Assembly (NCBI GenBank): GCA_012838425.1
Contig: DUPG01000008.1
Location: 1-64,000, forward strand
Direction of reading: 5' to 3'
Source of the DNA: Clostridiales bacterium
GTDB lineage: Bacteria > Bacillota > Clostridia > Christensenellales > CAG-138
DNA length: 64,000 nucleotides
Position 1 is the stretch's first letter; every line of letters begins with the position of its first letter. The position numbers and the translations under genes were made by a program. Shown piece after piece: positions 25,277 through 33,541 of the stretch. Below the pieces are notes generated by a model. It saw only the letters and a program-made list of their open reading frames with translations. It did no database searches and was not told where the DNA came from.

Positions 25277-26188
25277 ATGTTACTTTTCATTATCGCGATT
25301 GTGCTGTCAATCATAGTCTTTATTTGGGCCGGCTTTAGCAGCAGGGGCTTCAGCTTCAATCTAAAGCAGTTATTAGCAATATTGCCCTTGCTTCTCATTC
25401 TTTTCGCGGCAGTGGCCATTGTACCGCCAAACTCCGTAGGAATACAGTACAGCCCGTTCAGCGGTGTTAAAGAGAGCACGCTTTCTGAGGGCTGGCACTT
25501 CAAGGGCATATTTGACAAGGTGTATATCATAAGCACTGAGGTTCAAACGCGCGTACTCTCGGGAATTACAGGACAAACGGAAGACGCGCAGTACTTGGAA
25601 ATGGTCATAGACATTAAGTATCGCGTAAATAGGGAAAAGGCGTTTGAGGTTTTCAGACTTTACAGAACGCTTGAAAATGTTTCGAACAACCTCATCGAGC
25701 CCGTTGTTCAGCGCAGCATCGAAACCATAACCACGCAGTATAATGTTATAGAGATATTGGGCGAAAAGCGCAACGCCGTATATCAGGGCATTGAGAAGGA
25801 CTTGTCTGAGAGGCTTTCAAAGAACGGTATTGACTTCATATCAATCAACTTCATGGATACAGACGCGGGCGAAGCTATTGAGGTAGCTATTCAGAATGAA
25901 GCGGTAGCGAAAAAAGAAGTCGAAACCGCCAAGCAGAAGTTGGAGAAAGCGCAAATTGAATCTAAGGAGAAGATAGTTCAAGCCGAAGCCGAGCGCGACG
26001 CTGCGAAAATCAGAGCCGAAATGCTGCTTATTGAGGCTCAGGCGCAAGCCGAAGCCAACGAGATATTGGCGCAATCCCTAACCCCCGAGCTGTTAAAGAA
26101 AATGGAGATGGACGCAAGAATGAAGTGGGGTTGGATAACCGTATATACAGGCGAAGCGATTGTTAACATTCCGCAAGGCACCGAGTGA
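25277..26188 (+). CDS. SPFH/prohibitin family membrane protein
   Basis: A 303-residue protein with one or two N-terminal hydrophobic segments (about 1-20 and 35-55), an SPFH (band 7) domain (about 55-200, containing VVQRSIETITTQYNVIEI) and a charged Ala/Glu/Gln-rich coiled coil (about 195-255), as in prohibitin and HflC. It is likely a membrane microdomain scaffold. No FtsH or NfeD partner is adjacent. RBS AAAGGAG. A terminator follows. Confidence 0.9.
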   Translation: MLLFIIAIVLSIIVFIWAGFSSRGFSFNLKQLLAILPLLLILFAAVAIVPPNSVGIQYSPFSGVKESTLSEGWHFKGIFDKVYIISTEVQTRVLSGITGQTEDAQYLEMVIDIKYRVNREKAFEVFRLYRTLENVSNNLIEPVVQRSIETITTQYNVIEILGEKRNAVYQGIEKDLSERLSKNGIDFISINFMDTDAGEAIEVAIQNEAVAKKEVETAKQKLEKAQIESKEKIVQAEAERDAAKIRAEMLLIEAQAQAEANEILAQSLTPELLKKMEMDARMKWGWITVYTGEAIVNIPQGTE

Positions 26189-26202
26189 GGTACTGCGCTG
26201 GC

Positions 26203-26286
26203 GAATAAAGATGGCGGCAATGCCGCCATTTTTTTCAGTGCGAAGCACTGTCTTTATTCACGCGAAGCGTGTCAACTCCACACTCC
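26203..26286. repeat. Nested hairpin element with terminator and AACTCCACACTCC motif
   Basis: An outer stem GAATAAAG (26203-26210)/CTTTATTC (26252-26259) encloses two hairpins, ATGGCGGC-aat-GCCGCCAT (26211-26229) and CAGTGC-gaa-GCACTG (26236-26250); a third, CACGC-gaa-GCGTG (26259-26271), follows directly, then AACTCCACACTCC. The first hairpin plus T7 is the SPFH gene terminator. The final motif matches the end of the repeat at 4502-4672, so this is probably a related intergenic element. Confidence 0.55.
26211..26235 (+). terminator. Terminator after the SPFH gene
   Basis: An 8-bp stem ATGGCGGC/GCCGCCAT with loop AAT and seven T residues. Confidence 0.92.
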
Positions 26287-26326
26287 AAGCTCTACACTAT
26301 ATTTGCGGCATTCGCCCTCTCTGTGC

Positions 26327-26332
26327 TATAAT
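26327..26332 (+). promoter_or_regulatory. Putative -10 box of the ttcA operon
   Basis: TATAAT at 26327-26332, with only a weak -35 candidate (TTGCGG, 26303-26308, spacer 18 bp). Confidence 0.45.
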
Positions 26333-26370
26333 CTCTGCAAACTCAGAAGAAGCATACGGAGGAAACGACT

Positions 26371-27120
26371 ATAAAACACGTATTAGGCTGCATAAGGCGC
26401 GCTGACGAGCGCTACAACATGATAAAAGACGGCGATTCTATATGTATCGGCGTTTCAGGGGGCAAGGACAGCCTTCTCTTGATGTACGGCTTAAAGCTGT
26501 ACCAGCGTTTTTGTAAAAAAGACTACAAGCTGAAAGCGGTAATGCTTGATTTAGGCTTGGTAGAACAGAATATAGACTCTATATACGAGTACGCCAAGCG
26601 CATAGATGTTGATTTCGAATGTGTAAAAACCGATATTGGCGATGTTGTTTTCAATATCAGGAAAGAGAAAAGCCCCTGCGCCCTCTGCGCAAAATTAAGA
26701 AGAGGTGCGTTGAACAACATAGCAAACGATTTGGGCTGCAATCTTGTGGCATTGGGGCATAACAGGGAGGATGTAATAGAAACATTCTTTTTAAGCCTTT
26801 TATATGAAAGCAGGCTAAGCACATTCGGCCCTGTTACATATTTAAGCAGGAAAGAGGTTACGATTATTCGCCCGCTTGTTTTCCTGCCCGAAAAGTATGC
26901 GTTAGGAATAGCAAGAAAGCTTGAACTGCCCGTGAAGCCTTCAAACTGCCCCGTAGCAGGCAAAACAAAGCGCGAGGATATGAAGGGGCTGATAAAGCAC
27001 CTGTGCAGCAATTTTGTGCCCGACGCCGATTCGCGCATTATGAACGCAATTGCCGATACGCACAAGTACAATATGTGGGATAGATTGAGATTGCCGCCAT
27101 GTGAGGTTGAGGAGCAATGA
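26371..27120 (+). CDS. ttcA: TtcA-like tRNA 2-thiocytidine biosynthesis protein, apparent ATA start
   Basis: A PP-loop ATPase/thiolase of the TtcA family: ISGxGKDS as VSGGKDSLLLMYG, the CALC pair (CxxC), LGHNREDVIET and a C-terminal CPV. It would thiolate cytidine 32 of tRNA. The first ATG is at 26419, but family members carry about 16 residues before it, and the upstream codons give a fitting sequence (KHVLGCIRRADERYNMI). An ideal GGAGG (26358-26362) sits 8 bases before an ATA at 26371, with no ATG, GTG or TTG between, so AUA initiation is likely, giving 249 residues. With the ATG start the protein would be 233. The stop overlaps the next gene (ATGA). Confidence 0.85.
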   Translation: MKHVLGCIRRADERYNMIKDGDSICIGVSGGKDSLLLMYGLKLYQRFCKKDYKLKAVMLDLGLVEQNIDSIYEYAKRIDVDFECVKTDIGDVVFNIRKEKSPCALCAKLRRGALNNIANDLGCNLVALGHNREDVIETFFLSLLYESRLSTFGPVTYLSRKEVTIIRPLVFLPEKYALGIARKLELPVKPSNCPVAGKTKREDMKGLIKHLCSNFVPDADSRIMNAIADTHKYNMWDRLRLPPCEVEEQ

Positions 27121-27557
27121 AGGAGAAGGTCGCTGTCTCCGCCTGCCTTTGCGGAATGCCATGCAGGTATAACGGAGAAAAGCTTGAGCCTGTATTCAAC
27201 TTCTTAGATGATGAGGTAATCCCCATATGCCCCGAATTGATGGGCGGAATGTTCACTCCACGCCTGCCCGGCGAAATAGTGGGCGGCACAGGCGAAGATG
27301 TGCTTGACGGCAAAGCCCGCGTAATAAACTCAGAGGGCGAGGATGTTACAGAGTTTTTTATAAAGGGCGCGTACAGGACATTGGAGCTGTTGAAGAAATA
27401 CGATGTGAAAGTGGCGTACTTAAAAAGCAGAAGCCCCTCATGCGGAATAGGTCATATATACGACGGTACATTTCGCAGCGTATTGGTGCAGGGCGACGGC
27501 GTTACGACAGCGCTGTTAAAGCGCAACGGCATAACAGTCCGTAAAGGCGATTTATAG
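27117..27557 (+). CDS. DUF523 family protein
   Basis: A 146-residue DUF523 (YbbK-like) protein with conserved cysteines and motifs: VSACLCGMPCRYNG, CPELMGGMFTPRLP, SRSPSCGIG. Its function is unknown; the Cys pattern suggests metal or cluster binding. The start overlaps the ttcA stop (ATGA), so the two are co-translated. Confidence 0.9.
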   Translation: MKEKVAVSACLCGMPCRYNGEKLEPVFNFLDDEVIPICPELMGGMFTPRLPGEIVGGTGEDVLDGKARVINSEGEDVTEFFIKGAYRTLELLKKYDVKVAYLKSRSPSCGIGHIYDGTFRSVLVQGDGVTTALLKRNGITVRKGDL

Positions 27558-27565
27558 GAGGTAGT

Positions 27566-28276
27566 ATGGAAAACTACACAGTATTGGTAATAGATGACGA
27601 CAAGAACATATTGAAGATATTAGAGCTTTACCTGAAAAAAGAAGGCTTCAATGTAGCCACCTGTGAGAACGGAATGCTGGCAAAGGAGAAGTTCTTAGAG
27701 GTTCAGCCCGCGCTTGTGGTGCTTGATGTTATGCTTCCGGGAAAGGACGGCTTTCAGGTATTAGCCGATATTCGCGGTATTAGCGATGTTCCCGTAATCA
27801 TGCTCACCGCAAAGGGCTCAACGCAGGACAGAGTAATGGGCTTAGACTGCGGCGCAGACGATTATTTAGCAAAGCCCTTCGACGCAAAGGAGCTGTTGGC
27901 ACGCATAAAGGCGGTGCTTAGGAGAACAGCTTCCGTGCAGGATTCGGGCGAGGTTAAGACAGCGCTTAGCTTTCATGGCTTGCAGGTGTCTATAGAGTAT
28001 TATTCCGTTACAATCAACGGCGAAAAGGTCGAAATGACACCCAAGGAGATTGAGCTTCTACACTACTTGGCTTCGCATGAGCGCAAGGTTTTCACAAGAG
28101 AGCAGCTTTTAGAAGCGGTATGGGGCTTTGAATACTATGGCGATACGCGCACAGTCGATGTTCATGTAAAGCGCATAAGGGAGAAGTTAGGTGCGGAATA
28201 TGCAAGCCTTATATGCACAGTCTGGGGAGTAGGGTATAAGTTCGATTCTGAAATGTTCGGCAAAAAGGAAGAGTAG
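27566..28276 (+). CDS. OmpR/PhoB-type response regulator
   Basis: A 236-residue regulator: receiver domain (2-118, phospho-acceptor Asp54 in VVLDVMLPGKDG, Lys in LAKPFDAKELL) and a winged-helix DNA-binding domain (about 130-232, RTVDVHVKRIREKLG). RBS ATAGGAGG. It is paired with the sensor kinase that follows 6 bp later. The target genes are not evident. Confidence 0.95.
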   Translation: MENYTVLVIDDDKNILKILELYLKKEGFNVATCENGMLAKEKFLEVQPALVVLDVMLPGKDGFQVLADIRGISDVPVIMLTAKGSTQDRVMGLDCGADDYLAKPFDAKELLARIKAVLRRTASVQDSGEVKTALSFHGLQVSIEYYSVTINGEKVEMTPKEIELLHYLASHERKVFTREQLLEAVWGFEYYGDTRTVDVHVKRIREKLGAEYASLICTVWGVGYKFDSEMFGKKEE

Positions 28277-28282
28277 CGGTTA

Positions 28283-29761
28283 ATGTTTAAGACCTTGTTC
28301 TCAAAAATGCTTACCACCTACTTGGCGGTAATTCTCAGCTTGCTTCTGCTGTTGGGAATAACCGTTACAAGCGCATCTGTAAGGCAGTATAAGTTAGAAA
28401 GAGAACAAGAGCTTTTCAGGGAAGGCGAAAAGATACACGAGTCCGTTATCACAAAGTATATTGATGAAGAAAAGCGTGCGGTATCATTGGAGGAGCTATT
28501 ATCAATAGCAAGAAAGTATGACGGAATGATTCAGCTAAGGTTTGAGGACGAGAAGTTCGGCAAGGTATCCGTTACAGCATCCTCCGCAAATGAAAAATGG
28601 TTTCTTCTCACCGACTACTATGTTAACATAAGCAAGTACATTTCCGATATAGCTGACAATCAGCAAGGCATCATAATATCCAACGGCTTTTCAAAGCTAA
28701 CCGATATGCCCACAATAACATTGGTCAGAAACGCAGTATTGCGCGATAAAACGATAGGCACAATATTCTTCACAGTAGATATAAGCAACACCTATGAATC
28801 AATCAACAATATGGTTGTTGATGTAATACTTTTCTCTATGCTTGCTATTGTGCTTGCGATTTTAGCTGTGCTCTATATTACAGAAAGAATCACACGCCCC
28901 ATAATTCAGATGACAAAAACGGTGAGGCAGTTCTCAAAGGGCAATTATGACGCGCGCATAAGCTATAAAGGCGATGATGAGGTAGGCGAGCTTGCGTTCA
29001 GCTTCAACAAGATGGCAGACGAGGTGAACACATTGGAAACAGCAAGGCGTAGCTTCGTGGCGAATGTTTCGCACGAGCTGCGTTCGCCGTTAACATCTAT
29101 GCGCGGCTTCTTAGTAGCAATGCAGGACGGTACAATTCCTCCTGAGGACTATCAGAAGTACTTGAAAATAGTAATAGCCGAAAACAACCGCATGATTTCA
29201 ATGGTAAACGACCTATTGGATATGGCGCGCATAGAATCAGGCGATGTAAAACCAAACTTCTCAATATTCGATATAGCCGAAACTATAAGAACAACTATAA
29301 TTACATTCGAAGCACGCATATTGGAGAAAAAGCTTGATGTAAGCGTAGAGCTTGGCGACGAACCGGTATTCGTAGAGGCAGACAGGTCGCAGATAATTCA
29401 AGTATTGCGCAATCTCATAGATAACGCAATAAAGTTTACTCCCGTAGGCGGCAGGCTATACTTATCGTTGTCAACTGAAAGGAATATTGCTTGGGTAACG
29501 GTGAAGGACTCCGGCAGAGGCATAAGCGAAGAGGATATACCCCATGTTTTTGAAAGGTTTTATAAGGCCGAAAAAGCCCATACGCCCGACAGCAATTCGG
29601 GCACAGGCTTAGGCCTTGCTATTGCTAAGCGAATAATTGACGCGCACGGGCAAACCATAACAGTAAAAAATGAGGGCGGCTCGTGCTTTATGTTCTCATT
29701 GAAACGCGTCGCCCGAAGCAGACCTGTCAGGCCTGTTCTTCGCACAAATCACACAAAATAG
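28283..29761 (+). CDS. Membrane sensor histidine kinase
   Basis: A 492-residue kinase: two membrane helices (about 10-30 and 180-205) flanking an extracellular domain of about 150 residues, a HAMP linker (about 205-255), the HisKA helix with phosphorylated His about 264 in SHELRSPLTSM, and the ATPase domain (N box NLIDNAIKFT, G boxes DSGRGI and GTGLGLAI). The architecture is PhoR/WalK-like. The tail is basic (RSRPVRPVL). It phosphorylates the preceding regulator. The stop abuts the stop of the convergent deacetylase gene (TAGCTA). Confidence 0.94.
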   Translation: MFKTLFSKMLTTYLAVILSLLLLLGITVTSASVRQYKLEREQELFREGEKIHESVITKYIDEEKRAVSLEELLSIARKYDGMIQLRFEDEKFGKVSVTASSANEKWFLLTDYYVNISKYISDIADNQQGIIISNGFSKLTDMPTITLVRNAVLRDKTIGTIFFTVDISNTYESINNMVVDVILFSMLAIVLAILAVLYITERITRPIIQMTKTVRQFSKGNYDARISYKGDDEVGELAFSFNKMADEVNTLETARRSFVANVSHELRSPLTSMRGFLVAMQDGTIPPEDYQKYLKIVIAENNRMISMVNDLLDMARIESGDVKPNFSIFDIAETIRTTIITFEARILEKKLDVSVELGDEPVFVEADRSQIIQVLRNLIDNAIKFTPVGGRLYLSLSTERNIAWVTVKDSGRGISEEDIPHVFERFYKAEKAHTPDSNSGTGLGLAIAKRIIDAHGQTITVKNEGGSCFMFSLKRVARSRPVRPVLRTNHTK

Positions 29762-30577
29762 CTATTGCGCAGGCTTCTGCACCCCGTTCACATCTATTAT
29801 CGTATTCCCCTCTAACAATAGCTCCGATATTGTTACGAACTCATACCCTCTTGAAAGTGCTTCCTCAATCAATGGCGGCAGGTATTCCTCAATCTTGTAT
29901 CCGTTGTTGTGGCACAGTATTATAGAGCCGCTTTCCAGCTTAGGCAGTACAGTGTTTAGAATAGTCTGAGTGCTGCGCTCCGGCTTCCAGTCTATTGTGT
30001 CTATATTCCATTGCACAACCTCATAGCCCATGCCGCGAACAGTCTTAATTACATTGTCGTTGTATTCGCCGTAGGGTGCGCGGAAGGTTTTTGCACGCTT
30101 GCCTATAATGCCTTCTAACAGGTCGTCAAATGTTTTTAACTCCTTTTGGATCTGTGAGGAGGAAAGCTGGTTCATATGCGGGTGTGTCGCGCTGTGATTG
30201 CCAAGCTCATGTCCTGCCGCATCGATGGCCTTTACCTTGTCGGGATATTTCTTCGCCCAGAATCCGCATAAATAAAAGGTTGCCTTTATGTTGTACTTAT
30301 CTAATGTTTCCAATATAAAGTCGGTTTTATCGTCGTCCCATGCGGCGTCTATAGTGAGTGCTATTTTCTTGTCGTCGCGCGCAACGCTGTAAACGGGAAG
30401 CTCCCTCTTATTCGCTGTTGATACCTCAAGCTCGTATGCTTCAACAATAATGTTTGTAGAAACAGTCTGGCTCGCTTTCTTTTCCATTGTTATAAGTGTG
30501 ATTATAAGTGCAATCAGTATCAGAATAATCAATGCGCTGATTATCAAATTCTTCTTGCTTATTAGGATTATTCGCAT
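29762..30577 (-). CDS. Membrane-anchored polysaccharide deacetylase
   Basis: A 271-residue NodB-domain hydrolase. One N-terminal membrane helix (about 8-30) precedes the catalytic domain: motif 1 ALTIDAAWDDDKT, motif 2 GNHSATHPH (metal His pair), motif 3 FRAPYGEYND, and a late His in LCHNNG. Such enzymes deacetylate peptidoglycan or other N-acetylated sugars outside the membrane. Motif 1 has DAAWDDD as in the PdaA-like/sporulation branch rather than DDG. It converges on the kinase gene with no gap. Confidence 0.92.
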   Translation of the reverse strand: MRIILISKKNLIISALIILILIALIITLITMEKKASQTVSTNIIVEAYELEVSTANKRELPVYSVARDDKKIALTIDAAWDDDKTDFILETLDKYNIKATFYLCGFWAKKYPDKVKAIDAAGHELGNHSATHPHMNQLSSSQIQKELKTFDDLLEGIIGKRAKTFRAPYGEYNDNVIKTVRGMGYEVVQWNIDTIDWKPERSTQTILNTVLPKLESGSIILCHNNGYKIEEYLPPLIEEALSRGYEFVTISELLLEGNTIIDVNGVQKPAQ

Positions 30578-30662
30578 ATATACTCCCCTTTCATGCTGCG
30601 ACAGTATTACATAAAATCAATATGCTGTTCTTTCTTTAATATTCCAATATGCATAGCCTTGT

Positions 30663-30699
30663 TTGCCTTTTTAATGCCCATTATGGTAAAATATTATTA
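30663..30699 (+). promoter_or_regulatory. Promoter of recD2 placing the transcript start at the ATG
   Basis: TTGCCT (30663-30668) and TAAAAT (30687-30692) with an 18-bp spacer; the seventh base after the -10 is the A of the recD2 ATG. No Shine-Dalgarno is visible, consistent with a leaderless mRNA. Confidence 0.45.
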
Positions 30700-32894
30700 T
30701 GGAGATTTTAGGTACTGTTGAAGGCATTATTTACAGAAACGAACAAAACGGTTACTCTGTCATAGAATTCTGCGAAGATGATACTGAAGTCTGTCTAATA
30801 GCTGTGGGCAATCTCTGCATTGCCGATGTTGGCGAGCGCTTGTTGCTCATAGGCGACTGGGTAGAGCATAAGCAGTACGGCAGGCAGTTTAAGGTTGAAA
30901 CCGCTACAGTACTGCCTAAGTCTGACCTAAAATCTATTGAAAAGTATTTAGCTGGCGGCACTATAAAGGGCATTGGTGAGTTCACAGCCAAGGAGCTTGT
31001 AAAAAGGTTCGGGCTTGACACATTCAGAGTCATTGAGGAGGAGCCTGAAAGGCTTACTGAGGTAGTAGGCATAGGTAAAATTAAGGCCGCTATGATTCAT
31101 GATTCATTCGTGCAGCAGGCGGCACTGCGCGATGTAATGCTTGCATTGCAGGAGTTCGACATAACCATAAATCAGTCGTTGAAAATTTACAGCATATATG
31201 GCCCTAATTGCGTAAATGTAATAAAAACGAATCCGTATAAGCTGATAGAAGATGTTGAGAACATAGGCTTCATAACAGCCGATAAAATAGCCAAAAGCGC
31301 AGGCATAGAGCACGAGAGCGAGTTTCGAATTCAAGCAGGTATCAGGTATATGTTAGAGCTGGCAAGCCAAGAGGGGCATACCTACCTGCCCAAGCATTTG
31401 CTTATTGAAGCTACGGTTAAAAAGCTCAATATATCAGAAGAAAAAATCAACCGCGCAATAGACAAGCTCATTATTGAGGGCAAGCTCTCTACATTGACCA
31501 TAGAGGGCGAGCAGGCGGTATTCTTACCCAAAATGCGCTATTATGAAAGCGATTTAGCTAAGAGGCTTTTGCAGATTAGCAGGTCGCGCGTGAGGCGTGT
31601 TGACTTTAATACTGAATCTGAAATACAACGCTTAGAAGCCACGCTCGGCATTGAGTTAGCCCCGTTGCAGAAGCAAGCCATTGAAGCTATTTTAACTCAG
31701 AGCGCTGCTGTTATCACTGGCGGTCCGGGTACGGGCAAAACAACGATTCTCAAGCTTGCTATCAAAATAATGGAGAGATACGGGCTAACCTATGAGCTTG
31801 CGGCGCCTACGGGCAGGGCGGCAAAGCGCATGAGCGCAGCAACAGGTGTAAACGCCCGCACAATACATAGGCTGTTGGAGTATAACTTTCACGAAAACGG
31901 CTTTATGCGCAATCAGGACTTCCCATTAGAAGCCGACATAGTGATTATAGACGAAATGAGCATGGTTGACTGTATGCTCATGGACTCGCTGTTAAAGGCA
32001 ATATCGGGCAACACAAGGCTTATAATGGTTGGCGATGCCGACCAGCTGCCCTCAGTGGGTGCAGGCAATGTGCTTCAAGATATTATTAACTCAAACATAA
32101 TTACCTGTATCCGCCTGAAAGATATTTACAGGCAGGCGGGCAGAAGCATGATAGTTACAAACGCTCACAGAATAAACAATGGTCAGCCGCCCATTATGAA
32201 TTCGAATGAGGAAGATTTTAAGTTCGACAACATAATAAATCAAGAGGATTGTCTGAAGCGCATAGTTCAAATATGCGTACAGAAAAGAGATGAGAATGTT
32301 GACTGTCAAGTATTAGCCCCTATGAAAAAGGGCGTGCTTGGCGTGCAGAACATAAACGCCTGCCTGCAAAAAGCGCTAAATCCGCCGTCGCAGGATAAGA
32401 AAGAATGTGTTTTCGGAAACAGCCTGTATAGAGAAGGCGACAAGGTAATGCAGATTAAGAACAACTATTCTTTAGAGTGGCAAAAGACGGTGGAATTCGG
32501 CGTTATTGAAAAGGGTGCAGGCGTATTCAATGGCGATATTGGCACAATAACCAATATTGATTCAAAGCATCAGCGCATGGAAATCACATTCGACGACGGC
32601 GCAGTAGCCGAGTATGACTTTTCGCAGTTAGAAGAGGTTGAGCTTGCCTACTGCATTTCAATACATAAGAGCCAGGGCAGCGAGTTCGATATGGTGCTGA
32701 TACCCATATTGGGTGGCCCGCCTATGTTTATGACGCGCAACCTTTTATACACAGCCGTAACGCGTGCTAAGAAGCAGGTCTATATATTGGGCAGCCGCAA
32801 TCATGTAAACTATATGGCGGCAAACAACAACCAAAGGCGACGCTATACCGCATTGAAGCACCTGCTTACAACCTATGAATCGGTAATAAGATGA
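30699..32894 (+). CDS. recD2: RecD2-type ATP-dependent DNA helicase
   Basis: A 731-residue SF1B helicase. The N-terminal OB-like and helix-hairpin-helix region (about 1-190) distinguishes RecD2 from RecBCD RecD. Helicase motifs: Walker A GGPGTGKTT (about 345), motif Ia APTGRAAKRM, Walker B IIDEMSMVD, motif III GDADQLPSVG, motif V/VI YCISIHKSQGSEFD and LLYTAVTRAKKQV. It acts in DNA repair and replication-fork processing. The stop overlaps the comF start (ATGA). Confidence 0.95.
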   Translation: MEILGTVEGIIYRNEQNGYSVIEFCEDDTEVCLIAVGNLCIADVGERLLLIGDWVEHKQYGRQFKVETATVLPKSDLKSIEKYLAGGTIKGIGEFTAKELVKRFGLDTFRVIEEEPERLTEVVGIGKIKAAMIHDSFVQQAALRDVMLALQEFDITINQSLKIYSIYGPNCVNVIKTNPYKLIEDVENIGFITADKIAKSAGIEHESEFRIQAGIRYMLELASQEGHTYLPKHLLIEATVKKLNISEEKINRAIDKLIIEGKLSTLTIEGEQAVFLPKMRYYESDLAKRLLQISRSRVRRVDFNTESEIQRLEATLGIELAPLQKQAIEAILTQSAAVITGGPGTGKTTILKLAIKIMERYGLTYELAAPTGRAAKRMSAATGVNARTIHRLLEYNFHENGFMRNQDFPLEADIVIIDEMSMVDCMLMDSLLKAISGNTRLIMVGDADQLPSVGAGNVLQDIINSNIITCIRLKDIYRQAGRSMIVTNAHRINNGQPPIMNSNEEDFKFDNIINQEDCLKRIVQICVQKRDENVDCQVLAPMKKGVLGVQNINACLQKALNPPSQDKKECVFGNSLYREGDKVMQIKNNYSLEWQKTVEFGVIEKGAGVFNGDIGTITNIDSKHQRMEITFDDGAVAEYDFSQLEEVELAYCISIHKSQGSEFDMVLIPILGGPPMFMTRNLLYTAVTRAKKQVYILGSRNHVNYMAANNNQRRRYTALKHLLTTYESVIR

Positions 32895-33541
32895 TGAACG
32901 CTGCATTTCAACGCATACTTGATTTGCTTTTCCCTAAAAACTATGTTTGCTTAATGTGCAATCGTGAGGCATACGCGCCAAGCAATCAGCTTTGCGATAT
33001 TTGCAGAAGCAGACTGCATGGCAGCAGCGGGTATAATAGCATAGAAATTCCGCAGATAGACGGCTTCAAATGGACATTTCTTTTCGACAGCACAACTCAG
33101 GGCTGCATACACAGGCTTAAATACGGCAACTGCAAGTATTTAGGCGAATTCTTGGCGCAGTTCATAGAAATTCCTGAGGATTGGCAAATAGATTATATTA
33201 TACCTGTTCCCCTCCACAAAAAACGCTTGAAAAAGCGCGGCTACAATCAAGCTGAGCTGATAGCAAACGCTTTGGGCAAAAGGCTAAATATAGAGGTCAG
33301 AGCGGACATATTATTGAGAGTTATTGATACAAAAACACAGACATCACGTACGCGCACCGAGCGCAGTCAAGCGTTAAAAGGCGCATTTAATGTTGCAGGA
33401 AGCATAGAAGGCAAGCACATTTTGCTAATTGATGATGTATGCACGACCGGAGCCACATTGACAGCCTGCGCACAAGAGCTAATAAAAGCAAAGGCGGCAC
33501 GAATATATGCCGCCACAGTCTGTTATACGCCTAAGCAGTAA
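32891..33541 (+). CDS. comF: ComF family phosphoribosyltransferase-like protein
   Basis: A 216-residue ComF protein: N-terminal zinc ribbon (CLMCNREA...CDIC), then a PRTase fold with the PRPP loop ILLIDDVCTTGATL near the C-terminus. ComF proteins are linked to DNA uptake in competent bacteria, which use type IV pilus-like machinery, but are also found in non-competent species. It is translationally coupled to recD2. Confidence 0.92.
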   Translation: MMNAAFQRILDLLFPKNYVCLMCNREAYAPSNQLCDICRSRLHGSSGYNSIEIPQIDGFKWTFLFDSTTQGCIHRLKYGNCKYLGEFLAQFIEIPEDWQIDYIIPVPLHKKRLKKRGYNQAELIANALGKRLNIEVRADILLRVIDTKTQTSRTRTERSQALKGAFNVAGSIEGKHILLIDDVCTTGATLTACAQELIKAKAARIYAATVCYTPKQ

